64,000 nucleotides of DNA from Hericium rajendrae (taxonomy: Eukaryota > Basidiomycota > Agaricomycetes > Russulales > Hericiaceae), in assembly GCA_033439255.1 (NCBI GenBank), contig CM065878.1, positions 4,960,001-5,024,000 on the forward strand. The letters run 5' to 3'. Of this stretch, positions 47,360-58,546 are shown piece after piece. Made by a program: the position numbers and the translations under genes. Below the pieces are notes generated by a model. It made no database searches. It was not told the DNA's origin and saw only the letters and a program-made list of their open reading frames with translations. Positions within the stretch are counted from its first letter, which is position 1; every line of letters begins with the position of its first letter.

Positions 47360-48374
47360 CGACAAGATGTCTGGCCGTAGATTGCACAAGCCAGCTCTGG
47401 AAACAAGGTTGTCAGCCAGTACAACGGATGATAAGACTTGACGACGGGCTGAGCAAGTACGGACCTTACAAGGACTGCCTAGAGAATCAAAATGTCAGCT
47501 AAGACAAGGATAAGAGTCCTATTCCCGACGAAGAAACTCTCGCGTCAAATAGCATACCACAGAATGAGCTGTAGCTGTAGCTTTGGGAACTAGGTAATTG
47601 GCCTGAATTGAGTATGCATTCCTGAGAGTGACAGAGCGAAAAAGTATATAAAGGCATTGTCTTTCCAGATCTGGTACAACACCGGCGCTCATATAATACG
47701 TACATCGAGCTGTACCTTGTATTCAGTTCAGTCTCCGGTGCGAGAGCTAGCTCTTCAGCTCGCCTTCTCCAGACTGAGAGTACGGTCATAGATTGTTCGT
47801 CAAGTTCGCGAAAGACCTGCTGGCGGAAAACAAGGGTTACAAACGGTCATCATACTTCGGCCTCGCCATCTATCTGGGGATGATTGCTTCCACACTCTCG
47901 GCATATCTGCTGTGAAAGGACACCAGCAGAGGACTCACGACTTAAACATCGAAAGTTCTGAGCAGTCGACTGGTTTATAAAGTTGATGTAGACGTTCGTG
48001 GCGGGGGGTTGGATCATGGAAGGCTGGACGATGACATTGCAACCAGTAGCGGAGAAGTGGAGAAGAGCTAATCTTCGAAGCTGGAGAACGAATCTGCGCG
48101 GAGCTGTACCCAGAACAAGGGCCTGATTCGACACGATTGTGGGAGTCGGAAGGAAGTGCAGAGGCGGTGAGTCACAAGAAAGGAAATTGTTAAGATCGGA
48201 GGCCGTTGCCAAACAAACGCCTGGTGGACCGAAGTTCGAATTTAAAAGTCGAAGATTCCGAGAACAAGGAGATGCCACAGTGAAACATACAAAGAAACGT
48301 CGAACACCATCTTTGCTGAAAAAGGATGGGAGTGCTGACGGTACGAGACGAAGAGATGGAATGCGATGCTACAC
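47360..48374. other. Spacer between Y1 and tRNA-Asn
   Basis: A short plus-strand coding-like block (LDDGLSKYGPYKDCLENQ, about 47,430-47,490) recurs upstream of all Y genes (YGAHKDYLENQ at 51,235; YGPNKDYLDDM at 56,775; YGHYKGFLENQ at 59,995; YGPYKDCLENQ at 63,820). It may be a leftover exon or conserved promoter DNA. The word GGAGGCCGTTGCCAAACAA (near 48,199) also occurs at 44,577 and 61,000. No intact gene seen. Confidence 0.35.
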
Positions 48375-48464
48375 TGCCCCAGAGAGACTCGAACTCTCGA
48401 CCTACCGATTTAAGGTCACGTGATAGTAACAGTCGGACGCTGTAACCAACTCAGCCATGGGGCA
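48375..48464 (-). tRNA. tRNA-Asn (GTT) with a 17-nt intron
   Basis: On the minus strand the acceptor stem TGCCCCA/TGGGGCA, D stem GCTG/CAGC, T arm GAGAG-TTCGAGT-CTCTC and anticodon arm TCCGA-CTGTTAA-TCGGT fit a 73-nt mature tRNA once 17 nt (CTATCACGTGACCTTAA) are removed after position 37. The anticodon loop CTGTTAA and the flanking CATGGCTGAGTTGGTTA are typical of eukaryotic tRNA-Asn. The top pair of the anticodon stem is a T-T mismatch. Confidence 0.88.
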
Positions 48465-49113
48465 GGTTGTCGATCTTACACAATTTTAGTTTCAGTCTAC
48501 CAGTGATCATCACTGACTTTATCCACTTTCTGTGACATTGGTTTGAGGAACAATAGCATGGACATATCCACCTCTTCTCGCGAATCCTATTTCTCCAACG
48601 GTCCTTCCACGGCGACCTGAAACTGGAGCCAGGCGGCAAGTCCCCGTAAGTCCCACGTTGACAATAAGTCTAGCAGTCTCAGGTCTCGGCGGTCTGTAGC
48701 GTTGTACGCGCTGCTATGGTCCACCATACTTTCCGTGATCTCACAGCTTTGCCATTCCCAATTGTCTTGCTCTTACAGAGCTGCTGCCATCACGACGGCC
48801 TCTAAATTTAAAGTTCGTCAGCCCTCTTATCAGCTTATTGTCATAGATTAAGTATGTCGCGTTCAAGTAATCCCATCTCTATGCGGCAACGACGTCGATT
48901 CCATTGCTGACATACCATGTCGCCATAGCATATGCACATACGCATGCTTGGCAACAAGCAATGCGGAGCAACAACAAAAAGAGAGGGACAATTAATTTTG
49001 GCGCTTTCTGACACTCGAGTGCTCTCATCGGTCTGGCCTGTAAGGATATAGGTGAGCCATGAATCGTGAACGTCCGCGTCATCTCCGATTACTTTGCTCG
49101 ACCCCGTTTTCCC
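48465..49113. other. X2 upstream region
   Basis: Contains diverged copies of the W-fragment DNA (EAVVMAAAL near 48,785 on the minus strand) and the conserved block with CATATG at 48,929-48,934. No clear TATA box is seen for X2. No intact gene. Confidence 0.35.
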
Positions 49114-49218
49114 GTGAGTTCTGTCTGTATGACACGACTAGCTTCGCTTATTACCTGCTCTTCTGACAGATATTCATCTTACGCCTTCCAAGTCGATTGA
49201 CCACACGTGCACATAATC

Positions 49219-49795
49219 ATGTCATACCCCTCGCAATCCTTGACATCGAATAGCGTCGCCTCCGGCCACTCAGATCGCCATATTGTCCCACCGCAGGCCA
49301 TTCAGTCTGCGATTACGACCCATCGTGAGCCGAAATTCTATCGGGCATGTGATGGGCTTTACTTATGCCTCCTTCGATAGAACAAAGGTCTTCTCAGATG
49401 GGTGAGAACGTTCTCATGTCGATATCGCTTTATTCATATGGGAAGTAGGCCAGGTTGCTCGTGGGGACGAGATTCTCGCGCTCAATATCCAGCTCGAAGC
49501 CGCCGGAGCTGCATTTTTCAGCGGAAAGATGAGCAAGGCCGAGTTCGATGCCATAATGAAGCACATTAATGATGCTAGCCGTGACTTCCATCGGTGCTAT
49601 GTAGACTACCGAGCACGAGAACAGGCGGGGCAGACTCGACCCGTCGACTGGTTCAAGGAGTTCTATGGATACACAGAGGAAGAGGCGGAGGAGCACCTTC
49701 GGGAAGATCTCAGAATGAGAGACATCCAAAATGCTAACCAGGCACGCGGACAATCTCGCATATTGCAACAGAGCCGACACGGACGCGGCTATTGA
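49219..49795 (+). CDS. X2, small protein of unrecognised family
   Basis: Exons are 49,219-49,324, 49,381-49,401 (21 nt) and 49,449-49,795, giving 157 aa. The leader intron is about 49,114-49,169. It has MSYPSQSLTSNSVASG, QAIQSAITTH, YRAREQAGQTR, DWFKEFYGYTEEEAEEHL and ARGQSRILQQSRHGRGY. The DWFKEFYG..(T)EEEA core and the QQSRHGRG tail are the best-conserved parts of the family. It converges on Y2, with stops 103 bp apart. Confidence 0.8.
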
Positions 49796-49898
49796 TCATA
49801 TATTCCTGGTTACAATCCAGACAAAGGCTGTACAGCTGAATTCCATTGAGCTAGCGATATATCTAGAAGTGCGAAGTCGCAAGTATATATGATACGAA

Positions 49899-51055
49899 TT
49901 ACACCTGTCGGTACTGTTTCCATATTTGCAGCTCCAGCTCTAATTCGCCAATCCTCTTATTCATTCGGGCCAACTCCTGTGCATTCCTTAGCCTCTCACT
50001 CTGCAATTCATGGATTTGGTGTTGAGACGCAATATTTTCACGCGCAGCCTGAAAGTGGGATGCTCTAAGTTGAGCGGCCTCGTTCTCAAGCTCATCAATG
50101 TGAATGATCGCTGTGCATGCAATCAGAATTGAAGTTATCTCGACCAAGGATAAGTATACTCACCTTGTCTGATATTGGCCACAGTCGGCTTGTCCTCGAA
50201 TAGTTGCAAATGCTGGGGGAGCCTCGTAGCCAGGTCGGCAACGTCGCGACTCAATTTGTCCCTGTGCTTCTTGGCTTTCTCCGCGCGATCAGACTTTTGC
50301 ACCCCCTCGGACGTCCCCGCGCCCGTCGCAGCAGGCTTTGCCTTCTTGTTTGTCGGCGCCTCAGCAGCGCTGTTCATTTCTGTCGGAGACGGCGCGCGGT
50401 CCTTGCGCTTCAGCTCACCGACTGCGAAAAGCTGAGATGGGGCCTGGGCCGGTGCATTGCTTCCGAGCCGCCACCTGCCCATCTTGCTGTTCATGTCCGG
50501 ATTGCTGTCTTTAGGACGGCGGGATGTGGACGCAATCGGCTTGGCGGGTTTGCTTCGTTTCTCGGACGATGCATGACTTATGCTAGCTGCAGATTGTCTG
50601 GTGCTTGTAGAGGCGGTGGCAGCAGCATATTGGTCGGCCGAGCTTGAGCTATAGTTGGTGGATGATTGTCCAGAAGGACCGTGGCAGGACGATTTGGGCC
50701 ATTCGGCTGGAGCGCTTTGGTACGAGGCACCGGTCTGCTGGTATGGTCTAGCGAGACGTCAGCCTCGTATATCCATCAAGGAGGTGTTTTTTTCAAACTT
50801 ACTGGACATTGGTATCGTTTGCATATCCAGCTTGCGTCGTGCTTCAAAGAGTTGTCAGTTAGTTTACACCCACGGCCAAGGACAAGATTCTGCTTACTAT
50901 GGATAGTATGCATTCGTGGTCGCAGTCGTCATGAATGTGTGTGCATAGTCGTGTTGTGAAACCCGTGATTGTTCAACGCCAGGGCCGAACATAGTAGGGT
51001 CAAGACTGGCAGGAGACCGTCTTCGAGACGGTCCAGGCGTAGATGGGTGTTGCAT
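49899..51055 (-). CDS. Y2, bHLH/coiled-coil protein
   Basis: Same layout as Y1. The start is at 51,055 (MQHPSTPGPSRRRSPASLDP). The last intron ends at about 50,116, and its donor follows ANIRQ near 50,155. The basic/helix 1 part reads AKKHRDKLSRDVADLATRLP, the loop QHLQLFEDKPT, and helix 2 VANIRQAIIHIDELENEAAQ, followed by a leucine-bearing coiled coil ending LELELQIWKQYRQV. This copy shows the bHLH pattern most clearly. TATAAAGT lies 67 bp upstream of the ATG (51,122-51,129). Confidence 0.78.
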
Positions 51056-51121
51056 GTCTGTCGTTAGTCGTAGCAATGAGACGTAAGGGAATAGTTACTG
51101 GCCCCATTGCAGGTCCTGAAT

Positions 51122-51129
51122 ACTTTATA
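51122..51129 (-). promoter_or_regulatory. TATA box of Y2
   Basis: TATAAAGT on the minus strand at the conserved distance from the Y ATG. Confidence 0.6.
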
Positions 51130-51139
51130 CGCTGGGACC

Positions 51140-52780
51140 ATCGTCTTCGACAAGACGTCTGACCATAGATAGCACAAGTCAGTTCGTAAAACAAGGGCGT
51201 CAGGACAACAGATCTTGACGACGGGCTGAGCACGTACGGAGCTCACAAGGATTACCTAGAGAATCAAATGTAAGCCCAAAAAATGCAGACACGAATCTAC
51301 TTGCTTTCGTGGCCCGGAGAACTTGTCATAGCGAAAAATAGCAATTCTTGTATCGATCTACTGAAGACAATTCCTCTGTTCTGAGGATCCATAAGTAAAT
51401 CACTAGCTATGTTATTGCCCTGAAACAGATGCACATCCTTGTGAGCACCGAAAGACGAGAACAAGAGCAGAGTCACAGTCCGATTCGAGCACAAAACGCT
51501 ACTAGTAGAGCGCTCACTGCAAGGACACATACGCAAACCTGTACCGTATGACGTACAATCGTCGCATCTCTTTGAATTTCCCTTTTCCGGATCCACAAGC
51601 TATCGTCGATTGGTTAGTTTGGTGGTGGTCGCAGTTATGAACAAGAAAGTCTCCGTCGTCTCTGAACCGAACGGCAAACGCGGCTACAGAAGGTCGGCAA
51701 TTTCCGGCACCGGCATAGCGGCCTTCCTCGGAGGCTTTGTGCTGGCAACCGCCTACTTACTCTCATGTACCAACGTCCCTTGCTCTTCCGAAGCAGCTTT
51801 TGCTATATCTCAAGCTTGAAATATACTCGTGCTGAACTCCTGTTTAGCTGTGCTCCAACTTTTTGCATATTCTTTGTCGATGGATTGCGTGCGATGAACT
51901 CGATCTCAGGATCTTTCACAGCCGTGGTCAGTCTACTCATCTTCACCACGACGGGACGTGATAGTGGATCTCTCTTCAATGCGTGAGTGGCTTGTCTTCC
52001 TGCCTTGACAGATCGTAAACTGCGCAATCAACCTCTGGACTCTATGACTTCGAGATTCATGACCACCGCGACACGTCTTTTTGGCAAATTGGATTGTGTC
52101 CTCTTCCTGCTCAAAGTTTACTTGGCTCGACCCAGCCGGGTCGCAAATCGCCGCCAAGACGTCGGGTGAAGATATAGCAATGGTGTGTTGCAAGTTTGGC
52201 TTTGACCGCGATGCGTATCTGCTTCTCCTGCTACGCGCCCGCATCCTTTGCTTAGGTCCATGGTCGCCGCATGCGCCGCGCAAAGCTACGTCATCACTGT
52301 GAAATCAGTGACTTGCCTTGCAACACGAAGACGAGATCATTTTCGTCGACATCGCGCGAAGTTGGCTGATGCTAGTCACAGCGAACTGGCTGGCCGCTTG
52401 TCCCCCTTCTCCTCACCTTGCTTGCGCGCCCCCTGCTGTTACTCTCGGAGCTCTCATCATGATCATTCTCGCATTCCTCGCTCATGTACAAGCCATAGAA
52501 GATGATCCGACAGTCCAATTGTCTTGTCCCCTCCACCTTTGGCTATCGCCTCTACGTTTCAGCGCCAGTCTTATTGTTGGATGCGGTCGGAGTCGCGTTC
52601 CACCTGTTGCTCCTGTCTGCGCACCGCAATATGGATGCTTCGATTGGTATGCCGTCATCTGCACGTACCCGTAGTCGGTTGCGACGATACGGTACGGCGA
52701 AGAAATCGAAACAATTAGCTTCGATGCTTGGTAGTCTCAGTGTGCCTTTGCCGGTCCCTTTGCCGGTCTCTCATTCGATG
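51140..52780. other. Spacer between Y2 and X3
   Basis: The left part (to about 51,545) is homologous to the DNA upstream of other Y genes (for example 56,840-57,070). The rest is specific to this interval. A 69-codon frame at 51,610-51,819 has a hydrophobic stretch (GIAAFLGGFVLATAYLLSC), but nothing supports it as a gene. No other candidate seen. Confidence 0.35.
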
Positions 52781-52788
52781 ATATAAAT
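52781..52788 (+). promoter_or_regulatory. TATA-like box of X3
   Basis: ATATAAAT, about 66 bp before the leader-intron donor at 52,847. Confidence 0.45.
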
Positions 52789-52918
52789 CAAGCATGATCC
52801 CTGAGTTTCGTCCTCAACGTTGGAGTCGCTGAAACAATATTTCTTCGTGAGTTTTTACCACATGAGACAGTTGCCTTCATTCACTAAGTGCTCTGCCTCG
52901 AAGTCGGTTGAAAGCACT

Positions 52919-53493
52919 ATGTCGTACTCCTCGAACCCCTCGACATCGAATGGCGTTGCACCAGGCCAATCAGGCCATCATGTCATCTCACCGCAGGCCA
53001 TTCAGTCTGCCATCTCAACACACCGTAAGTCGACTGTCGACCAGACGTATCGAGCTTGTACTAACACCTTCTGATAGAATACAATTCTGCTCAGATCGGT
53101 GAGACGACCTTCGTTTCGACTTCAGTTTTATTAATACAGACTTCAGAGATGATTGCTCCCGGTAATGAGCTTATTCAACTTCGGATTGATTTGGACGCGG
53201 CCTACAGTGCATACGTTGGCGGGCAAATGAGCGTAGCCGAGTATAAGGCCGTGCGAGACCGTCTTGTACAAGTTGGCCGTGACCTCAATAAGCGTCGCAC
53301 GGATTACTTCGCACGGGAGCGGGCTGGCCAGACTAAACCCATCGACTGGTTTAAAGACTATTACGGGTGCACAGAAGAAGAGGCGCAGAAACGCCTGGAC
53401 GAAGGAAATAGGTTGATAGATATCCAGAACGCGAACAGGGCTCGCAGCCAATCTCGGCTGCTGCAACAGAGCAGGCCCCCATGTGGCCATTGA
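52919..53493 (+). CDS. X3, small protein without a Y partner
   Basis: Exons are 52,919-53,024, 53,078-53,098 (21 nt) and 53,147-53,493, giving 157 aa. It has MSYSSNPSTSNGVAPGQSG, QAIQSAISTH, YFARERAGQTKPIDWFKDYY, GCTEEEAQKRL and ARSQSRLLQQSRPPCGH. The protein is intact, but the C-terminal HGRG is replaced by PPCGH. Unlike the other five, no Y gene or recognisable remnant follows. From about 53,930 the DNA already matches the upstream region of the next unit. Confidence 0.8.
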
Positions 53494-54460
53494 CCATATA
53501 CATTACAAAACTTACCTCATCTCGTAACGCAGTTCGTGGCTTTACTGGCTTGGCCGCCGGTGAACTAGTACTTGGTCATTGTATGGCGAGCTTTCTGGGC
53601 AGCGGAGAAGCAGCACTGTTCCCGTCTGACTGCATAAGAGACCCTGTATAGATTTTCGATCGTCCACTGGGTTTTGTCTCGTCTCGAGGTTGACTAGTTC
53701 GCGGTGCATTGTAGCCGTTCTGTATCAGTGAAAGGGATCACACAATGCATAGTGACAGTGGGTTGACCTGCAGTAAGACCTGGAGACGTATTGCATGCAT
53801 GGCTTTACAGTCGAAGAACTAGAGCTTGTGAATGCACATAGACGACTGCTGGATTGGTACTAATCGAGGTGTCGGGCGCCGCACGCGGCGTGCTGAGGCA
53901 AAAGGACGCTGGATGCGTGTGCAGAAACTTGAAAGCTATGAGCCAGGCGCCCAGTAGGCGCCCGCGTCTTGAGCGGTCGGCAAGTTCCGGCCTACCAGCT
54001 GAGCGACTTCTACAGGCCCTTCCTTCCAGATCTCCACGACGCATGTCCAGTATTGTAACGTCCTCTCAGCATATTTTTCGGACAAGTCGTTGATGGCATT
54101 TGCGGTGTTGTACCGCATTGTGCATACTGACAAATGACTGGTGACTCTTTTTGTGGCCTGATTGATCGTACGTCCTGTCATGCTTCTAATTGTTTTGCTC
54201 ACTTCCAGCGGCCGTCATAACGACAAGGATTCAAATTTCTCTTTGGTCAGCGCAGTTTGAAGCTTATTGTTAGACGCAGGTGAGATACGGGTGATACCCC
54301 TGCGTCTATTTGGCATAGCTGCTACCTCTGCCGCGTGCCACGTCGCCATGGCATGCACGTACACGGTACTCGGCGTTAGAGAGCGACGCGAAGACAAAAG
54401 GTGATAAACAATTGACCTCGACGCTTGCTGAGACTTGAGTTCTCTCGTCCCATCTGCGAG
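53494..54460 (-). pseudogene. Spacer with W-like coding fragment upstream of X4
   Basis: The minus frame 54,202-53,936 reads ATKRVTSHLSVCTMRYNTAN ... VEVAQLVGRNLPTAQDAGAY. The homologous stretch near 57,215-57,400 keeps VEVAKLVSREMPTVQNTGAW but is interrupted. A donor-like GTGAGC preceded by VVMTAAG (near 54,215-54,235) would be its upstream exon. It resembles part of a host gene decayed in most units; its family is unknown. The rest of the stretch holds nothing I recognise. Confidence 0.35.
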
Positions 54461-54468
54461 TATATAAG
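54461..54468 (+). promoter_or_regulatory. TATA box of X4
   Basis: TATATAAG, 64 bp before the leader-intron end of exon 0 and 180 bp before the ATG. Confidence 0.55.
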
Positions 54469-54527
54469 CTGCCGACAAGTCCTGAGTACTGTTAAGTATC
54501 AGTATCCGAATTACCCATACCGCATTT

Positions 54528-54552
54528 TCTCGTGAGTCTTGAACACACGAGA
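54528..54552 (+). promoter_or_regulatory. Hairpin over the 5' splice site of the X4 leader intron
   Basis: TCTCGTG (54,528-54,534) contains the donor of the leader intron (54,532-54,591) and pairs perfectly with CACGAGA (54,546-54,552). In X1 (45,227-45,251) and X6 (61,654-61,678) the arms are TTCCGTG and CACGGGA, so one C-G pair is replaced by T-A while pairing is kept. Confidence 0.5.
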
Positions 54553-54640
54553 CAGCTGCTTTTACTCACTGATGTTTTTTTTCGGTTCTAGAAACACATC
54601 TGACGCTTTCGAGATCGACTCCACCCACCAGGTTATAACT

Positions 54641-55222
54641 ATGTCTTATCCCTCGAACTCTTCGACATCGAGTGGCATGGCTCCAGGCCAATCAGGCCAT
54701 TACAATGTTCCACCCCACGCCATTCAATCTGCCATCTCAACGCATCGTAAGTCGACAATTTGATGCATTTATTGGAAGCTATACTGATTAGCTTGGTCTC
54801 ATAGAACACAAATCCGCCCACGTTGGTGAGTCAATCCTCGTATTTTATTACGTTTTTTTTTAATCCAGACTCCAGAGACGGTCCCTCAAGATGATGAACT
54901 TACTCGGCTTCGGATCGAATGGGACGCCATCTACGAGGCTTTTATCAACGGGCAGATGAGCGATGCTGAGCATGTTGCCGCGCAAAAACGTATCATGGAC
55001 GCCAATGCTGCCTTGACCAGGCGCCGGACGGACTACAATGCACGGCGACGAGCTGGAAAGACTAAGCCCGGCGACTTTTTCAAGGAGTTTCATGGGTGCA
55101 CAGATGAAGAGGCGCAGGAATGTATTCGTCATGTCCGGAACTTGGCTGACATTAAAAGGGCCAATGAAGCACGCAGCCGAGTTCGCGTATTACAACAGAG
55201 TAGATATGGGCGAAGCGGATGA
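54641..55222 (+). CDS. X4, small protein of unrecognised family
   Basis: Exons are 54,641-54,746, 54,805-54,825 (21 nt) and 54,876-55,222, giving 157 aa. It has MSYPSNSSTSSGMAPGQSG, HAIQSAISTH, YNARRRAGKTKPGDFFKEF, HGCTDEEAQECI and ARSRVRVLQQSRYGRSG. The core tryptophan of DWFKEF is phenylalanine here. It converges on Y3, with stops 95 bp apart. Confidence 0.8.
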
Positions 55223-55317
55223 CCGCACAATCTTGCTCATATCCTATGTAATGGCCTTGTCTGTAGTAGAGCTTTGGCGACAAAGCGAGATCATAATTGA
55301 GAGTCTGAGATTCGTTT

Positions 55318-56559
55318 CTATACACGTTGATAATACCCATATCGCCACGTCTGCAGTTCCCTCTCCAGTTCTCCAATTCTTACATTCCTTTCCTCAAGAT
55401 TGCATCCCAGCGCATGGACTTCTGCTTCTTTTTCAAAATTTAGATGTCCGATGCGTTGTATTTCCCGTTTGCAGGCACTGTAAGCTATTTTCAATTGAGC
55501 AGCCTCGTCCTTAAGCCGCGCAATCTCGCCATTCTGCTCATCGATGTAGGCTGCCGCTGGACATGCAATCAGCATTGAAGTCATCTCAATAACGGGAATA
55601 CGCACCTTGTACAATGTTCTCCTTCGATGACATGTTCCCAGGCGCTAGCAAATGGCTGGGAAGCTTCCCAGCGAGTTTCGCAATGTCACTATTCAGCTTG
55701 TCCCTAGCCTTTTGGGCTCTCACTCTTCCCGCTTCCTGTTTCTTCGCCTCCTTCTCCGGGGGCACTCCGGCGCGGATCGATTCTGGCGTCGGTGAGCGTT
55801 CCTTGCGCTTCTCGCCAATCGCGGAAGGCTTCGGCTGGTACGTTAGTGGGTCCGCAACTGGGATCGTTGACGCCATGTCTGTGTCACGGAACCTGTTCAT
55901 CTTGCTCTTCATGTCTGGAATGGCGCCTTTCCTTGGGCGCGATGTGGACGCAGTCGGCATAGAAGCCTTGGTCCGTGTCTTTGATGATGCAGGGTTGGCA
56001 CTGGCTGCATGTTGACTGCTGCTGGAAGAGGCGGCGGCCGCGGCGTGCTGGTGGGTTGAGCCCAAGCCGAGTGATGTTTGCACCGAGGGATCGTAGTAGG
56101 AAGGTTGAGACCAGTCTGTTGGAACGCTGTGATACTGTACGCCGGTCTGCTGGTATAATCTAGCGAGACATCAGTCATGTTATCAATAGATCACGTTGCT
56201 TGAAACTTACTTCGTATTATTAGAGTTTGCATTAAAGTCCTGGTAGCTTTGAGAAGATTGTGTCGCTTGGGTATAGTAAGTAGGTTCGGCCGATTGGAGA
56301 GGATATGAGTATCTGGTCTGCATTGTACTGGATGGCGCCAAGAGTTACGACGTGTCCGCAGCCAAGGACAAATTTCGACTCACGATTGGTACTGTCCGTT
56401 TGGTGTCGCCGTCGTCATAGAATTGTACGTGGGGTCATATGGCCAACCCTGTGTTTGACCAGCGCCAGCGCTGAACTGAGCAGGATCGAGAATGGTGGGA
56501 GACCTCCTCCGGGACGAAGGTCGGGATAGTCCATGGTCAGCAGGATATGAATGCTGCAT
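55318..56559 (-). CDS. Y3, bHLH/coiled-coil protein
   Basis: Exons on the minus strand are 56559-56384, 56312-56211, 56159-55606 and 55556-55318, giving 356 aa. The N terminus MQHSYPADHGLSRPSSRRR is followed by SPTILDPAQFSAGAGQTQGW. The middle is Ser/Ala/His-rich. The basic/helix 1 region is VRAQKARDKLNSDIAKLAGK-LPSHL, helix 2 is KENIVQAAAYIDEQ, then a long coiled coil (NGEIARLKDEAAQLK ... IGELERELQTW). There is no signal peptide, and KRKER and other basic clusters suit nuclear location. It is a probable transcription factor, with dimerisation through the coiled coil inferred. Confidence 0.78.
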
Positions 56560-56643
56560 GTGTCGGTCGTTAGTCGTGTAAACTTAGGAACGAGACGTAA
56601 GATGTTGAGTTGAATGGTTAGCAGAACGTACTGGGTCCTGGCG

Positions 56644-56651
56644 ACTTTATA
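56644..56651 (-). promoter_or_regulatory. TATA box of Y3
   Basis: TATAAAGT on the minus strand, 85 bp upstream of the Y3 ATG. Confidence 0.6.
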
Positions 56652-56659
56652 TGATAGCA

Positions 56660-57722
56660 ACATCATCTTCGACAAGTCGTCCAACCATAGAAGGTACAAA
56701 CTAACCTGGGAGACAAGGTCGTCGATGAGTACAATGAACAGCGGCTTGACGACAGGCTGCGCATGTACGGACCTAACAAGGATTACCTAGATGATATGAA
56801 GGTAAGCTAACAAATGCTAATTCGAATATCTGCTCACATTCGTGGTCCCAGAGGTTACCTACGACGAAGTACAGTAATTTCCATAGCCTGCGTCCAGCCA
56901 CAGAAAACATAATTGCCATCTTGGAGCTAAGTACTTGCTCGAATCAACGAGACAGCTAGCTCGTGTCGAGTTGTCTATCTTGCCCGCGCCTCTGTGAGCA
57001 GTAGAGGACAAGAACAAGGCCATCATCACAGACCCAATTCGAGTACAAAACTCTCCTATTGATAAGCACGTTTAGAGCGTACCTTATATTGATATATCAG
57101 TTCTGGCTAGACTTTTAGACTTCCATTGCATTAGCTATGATGAACGATACTGTACTTCATCGAAAGTTGTCGCTGAAATGAAACGATGCATTGGCAAAGG
57201 AACAACTTTCGGTTGGCCAGGCGCCCGTGTTCTGAACGGTCGGCATTTCCCGGCTTACCAGCTTAGCGACTTCAACAAACGAGGCCCAACTTCAAATCTC
57301 CACTTCGCACCTCCACTGGTCTTCTAACTTGGTATCGCATCTTGGTAGTGCCAGCCGTCGATGAAATGTGCGGTGGTGCGTGGCTCTGTGCACACTCCAA
57401 ATGACTGCTAGCCTTTTTTGTGGCCTAATCGATCGTACGTCCTGGCATACTTCTTATTGTTTTGCTCACTCCCAGCGGCAGCCATAACGACGGCCGTGAA
57501 GTCTGCCCTTGCATTTTGGATAACACTTATTGTTACGGACGCAGGTGAGATGCGCCGCACCTTCTGTGTGGCAATATCGTGGTTGCTACCGCTCACGCAT
57601 GCCATGTCGCCATGACATGTGCACGGTCTTTGTCAAGCGAAATGGACTCGACAAAAGGAGTGAGAAACAATTAACTACGAGTTTGTTGATACCAATCGAC
57701 CTTCGCTGTCCTCAATTATGAG
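56660..57722. other. Spacer between Y3 and X5
   Basis: It holds the plus-strand YGPNKDYLDDM block (about 56,740-56,800), the interrupted W-like fragment (57,215-57,540, minus) and CATGTG at 57,616-57,621 in the conserved X upstream block. No intact gene seen. Confidence 0.35.
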
Positions 57723-57730
57723 CATATAAC
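57723..57730 (+). promoter_or_regulatory. TATA-like box of X5
   Basis: CATATAAC, about 60 bp before the leader-intron donor at 57,786. Confidence 0.5.
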
Positions 57731-57875
57731 GCAGCCATGCGATCTGACTGCGGTGCTCAATCAATTCTCTGTATCGTACTTTCCCGTGAGTTTTGACCGC
57801 ACGAGACGTCCACCTTCATTCATCACGCCTTCTGCACACAGAACATCAAGTCATTTGGGATCTCCGCACGTCTCC

Positions 57876-58426
57876 ATGTCGTCTGCGCCGAACTCACATC
57901 GTGTTAGCTCCGGCCATTCAGGCCATTACATCGTTTCTCCCCAGACCATCCATTCTGCCATCTCAACGCATCGTAAGTCGGCATCGAATTGGCCGTGTAT
58001 ATGCAATTTTACTGATGTTTTGGTCTGGTAGAGTGGCAGCAATCCTCAGATCGGCACTGTCCATCGGTCGTCCAGACCCTAGGGGTCGCTCGCAGTAACG
58101 AGCTTGTCGAATGCCGGAATGAGATGCAAACCGCCCTCGACGCATTTCTCAATGGGCAGATAAGCAGGGCAGAATTTGACATTGTGCTCAAGCGGGTTGG
58201 GGATGCTGGCCGCGACTACGATCGGCGCATAGCGGATTACGACGCAAGGAAACAAGCTGGACAGGCCAAGCCCAGCGACTGGTTTAAGGAGTTTCACGGG
58301 CTTACAGATGAAGAGGCAAAGCAGCATCTGCATCAAGGAGGCAGATTGATGGATATTCGAACAGCCAACGAGGAACGCAGCAGTTCTCGCATTGCACAAC
58401 AGAGCAGGCATGGTCGGGGCTATTGA
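57876..58426 (+). CDS. X5, small protein with merged exons
   Basis: Exons are 57,876-57,972 and 58,032-58,426, giving 163 aa. The leader intron is 57,786-57,841. The second coding intron of the family is not spliceable here: the usual GTGAG is GCACT, and the frame reads straight through (SDRHCPSVVQTLGV), adding residues after the former microexon. Conserved parts are GQ-like SSGHSGHYIVSPQTIHSAIS, YDARKQAGQAKPSDWFKEFH, LTDEEAKQHL and QQSRHGRGY. It converges on Y4, with stops 120 bp apart. Confidence 0.78.
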
Positions 58427-58546
58427 TTGTGCAGTCTAGCTACAATGTAGAGTATCGTATTCATTCCCAGTCACTGGATATTGTTGCCATCGAGATAGCA
58501 AGGCATTATTAAGGAATGAGAGGTTCGCAGATTTACTCGGTTTAAG

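Noticed and set aside
51610-51819. 69-codon frame with a hydrophobic segment
   Set aside because: Single copy, no splice or promoter support, and no recognisable family; reported only within the spacer entry.
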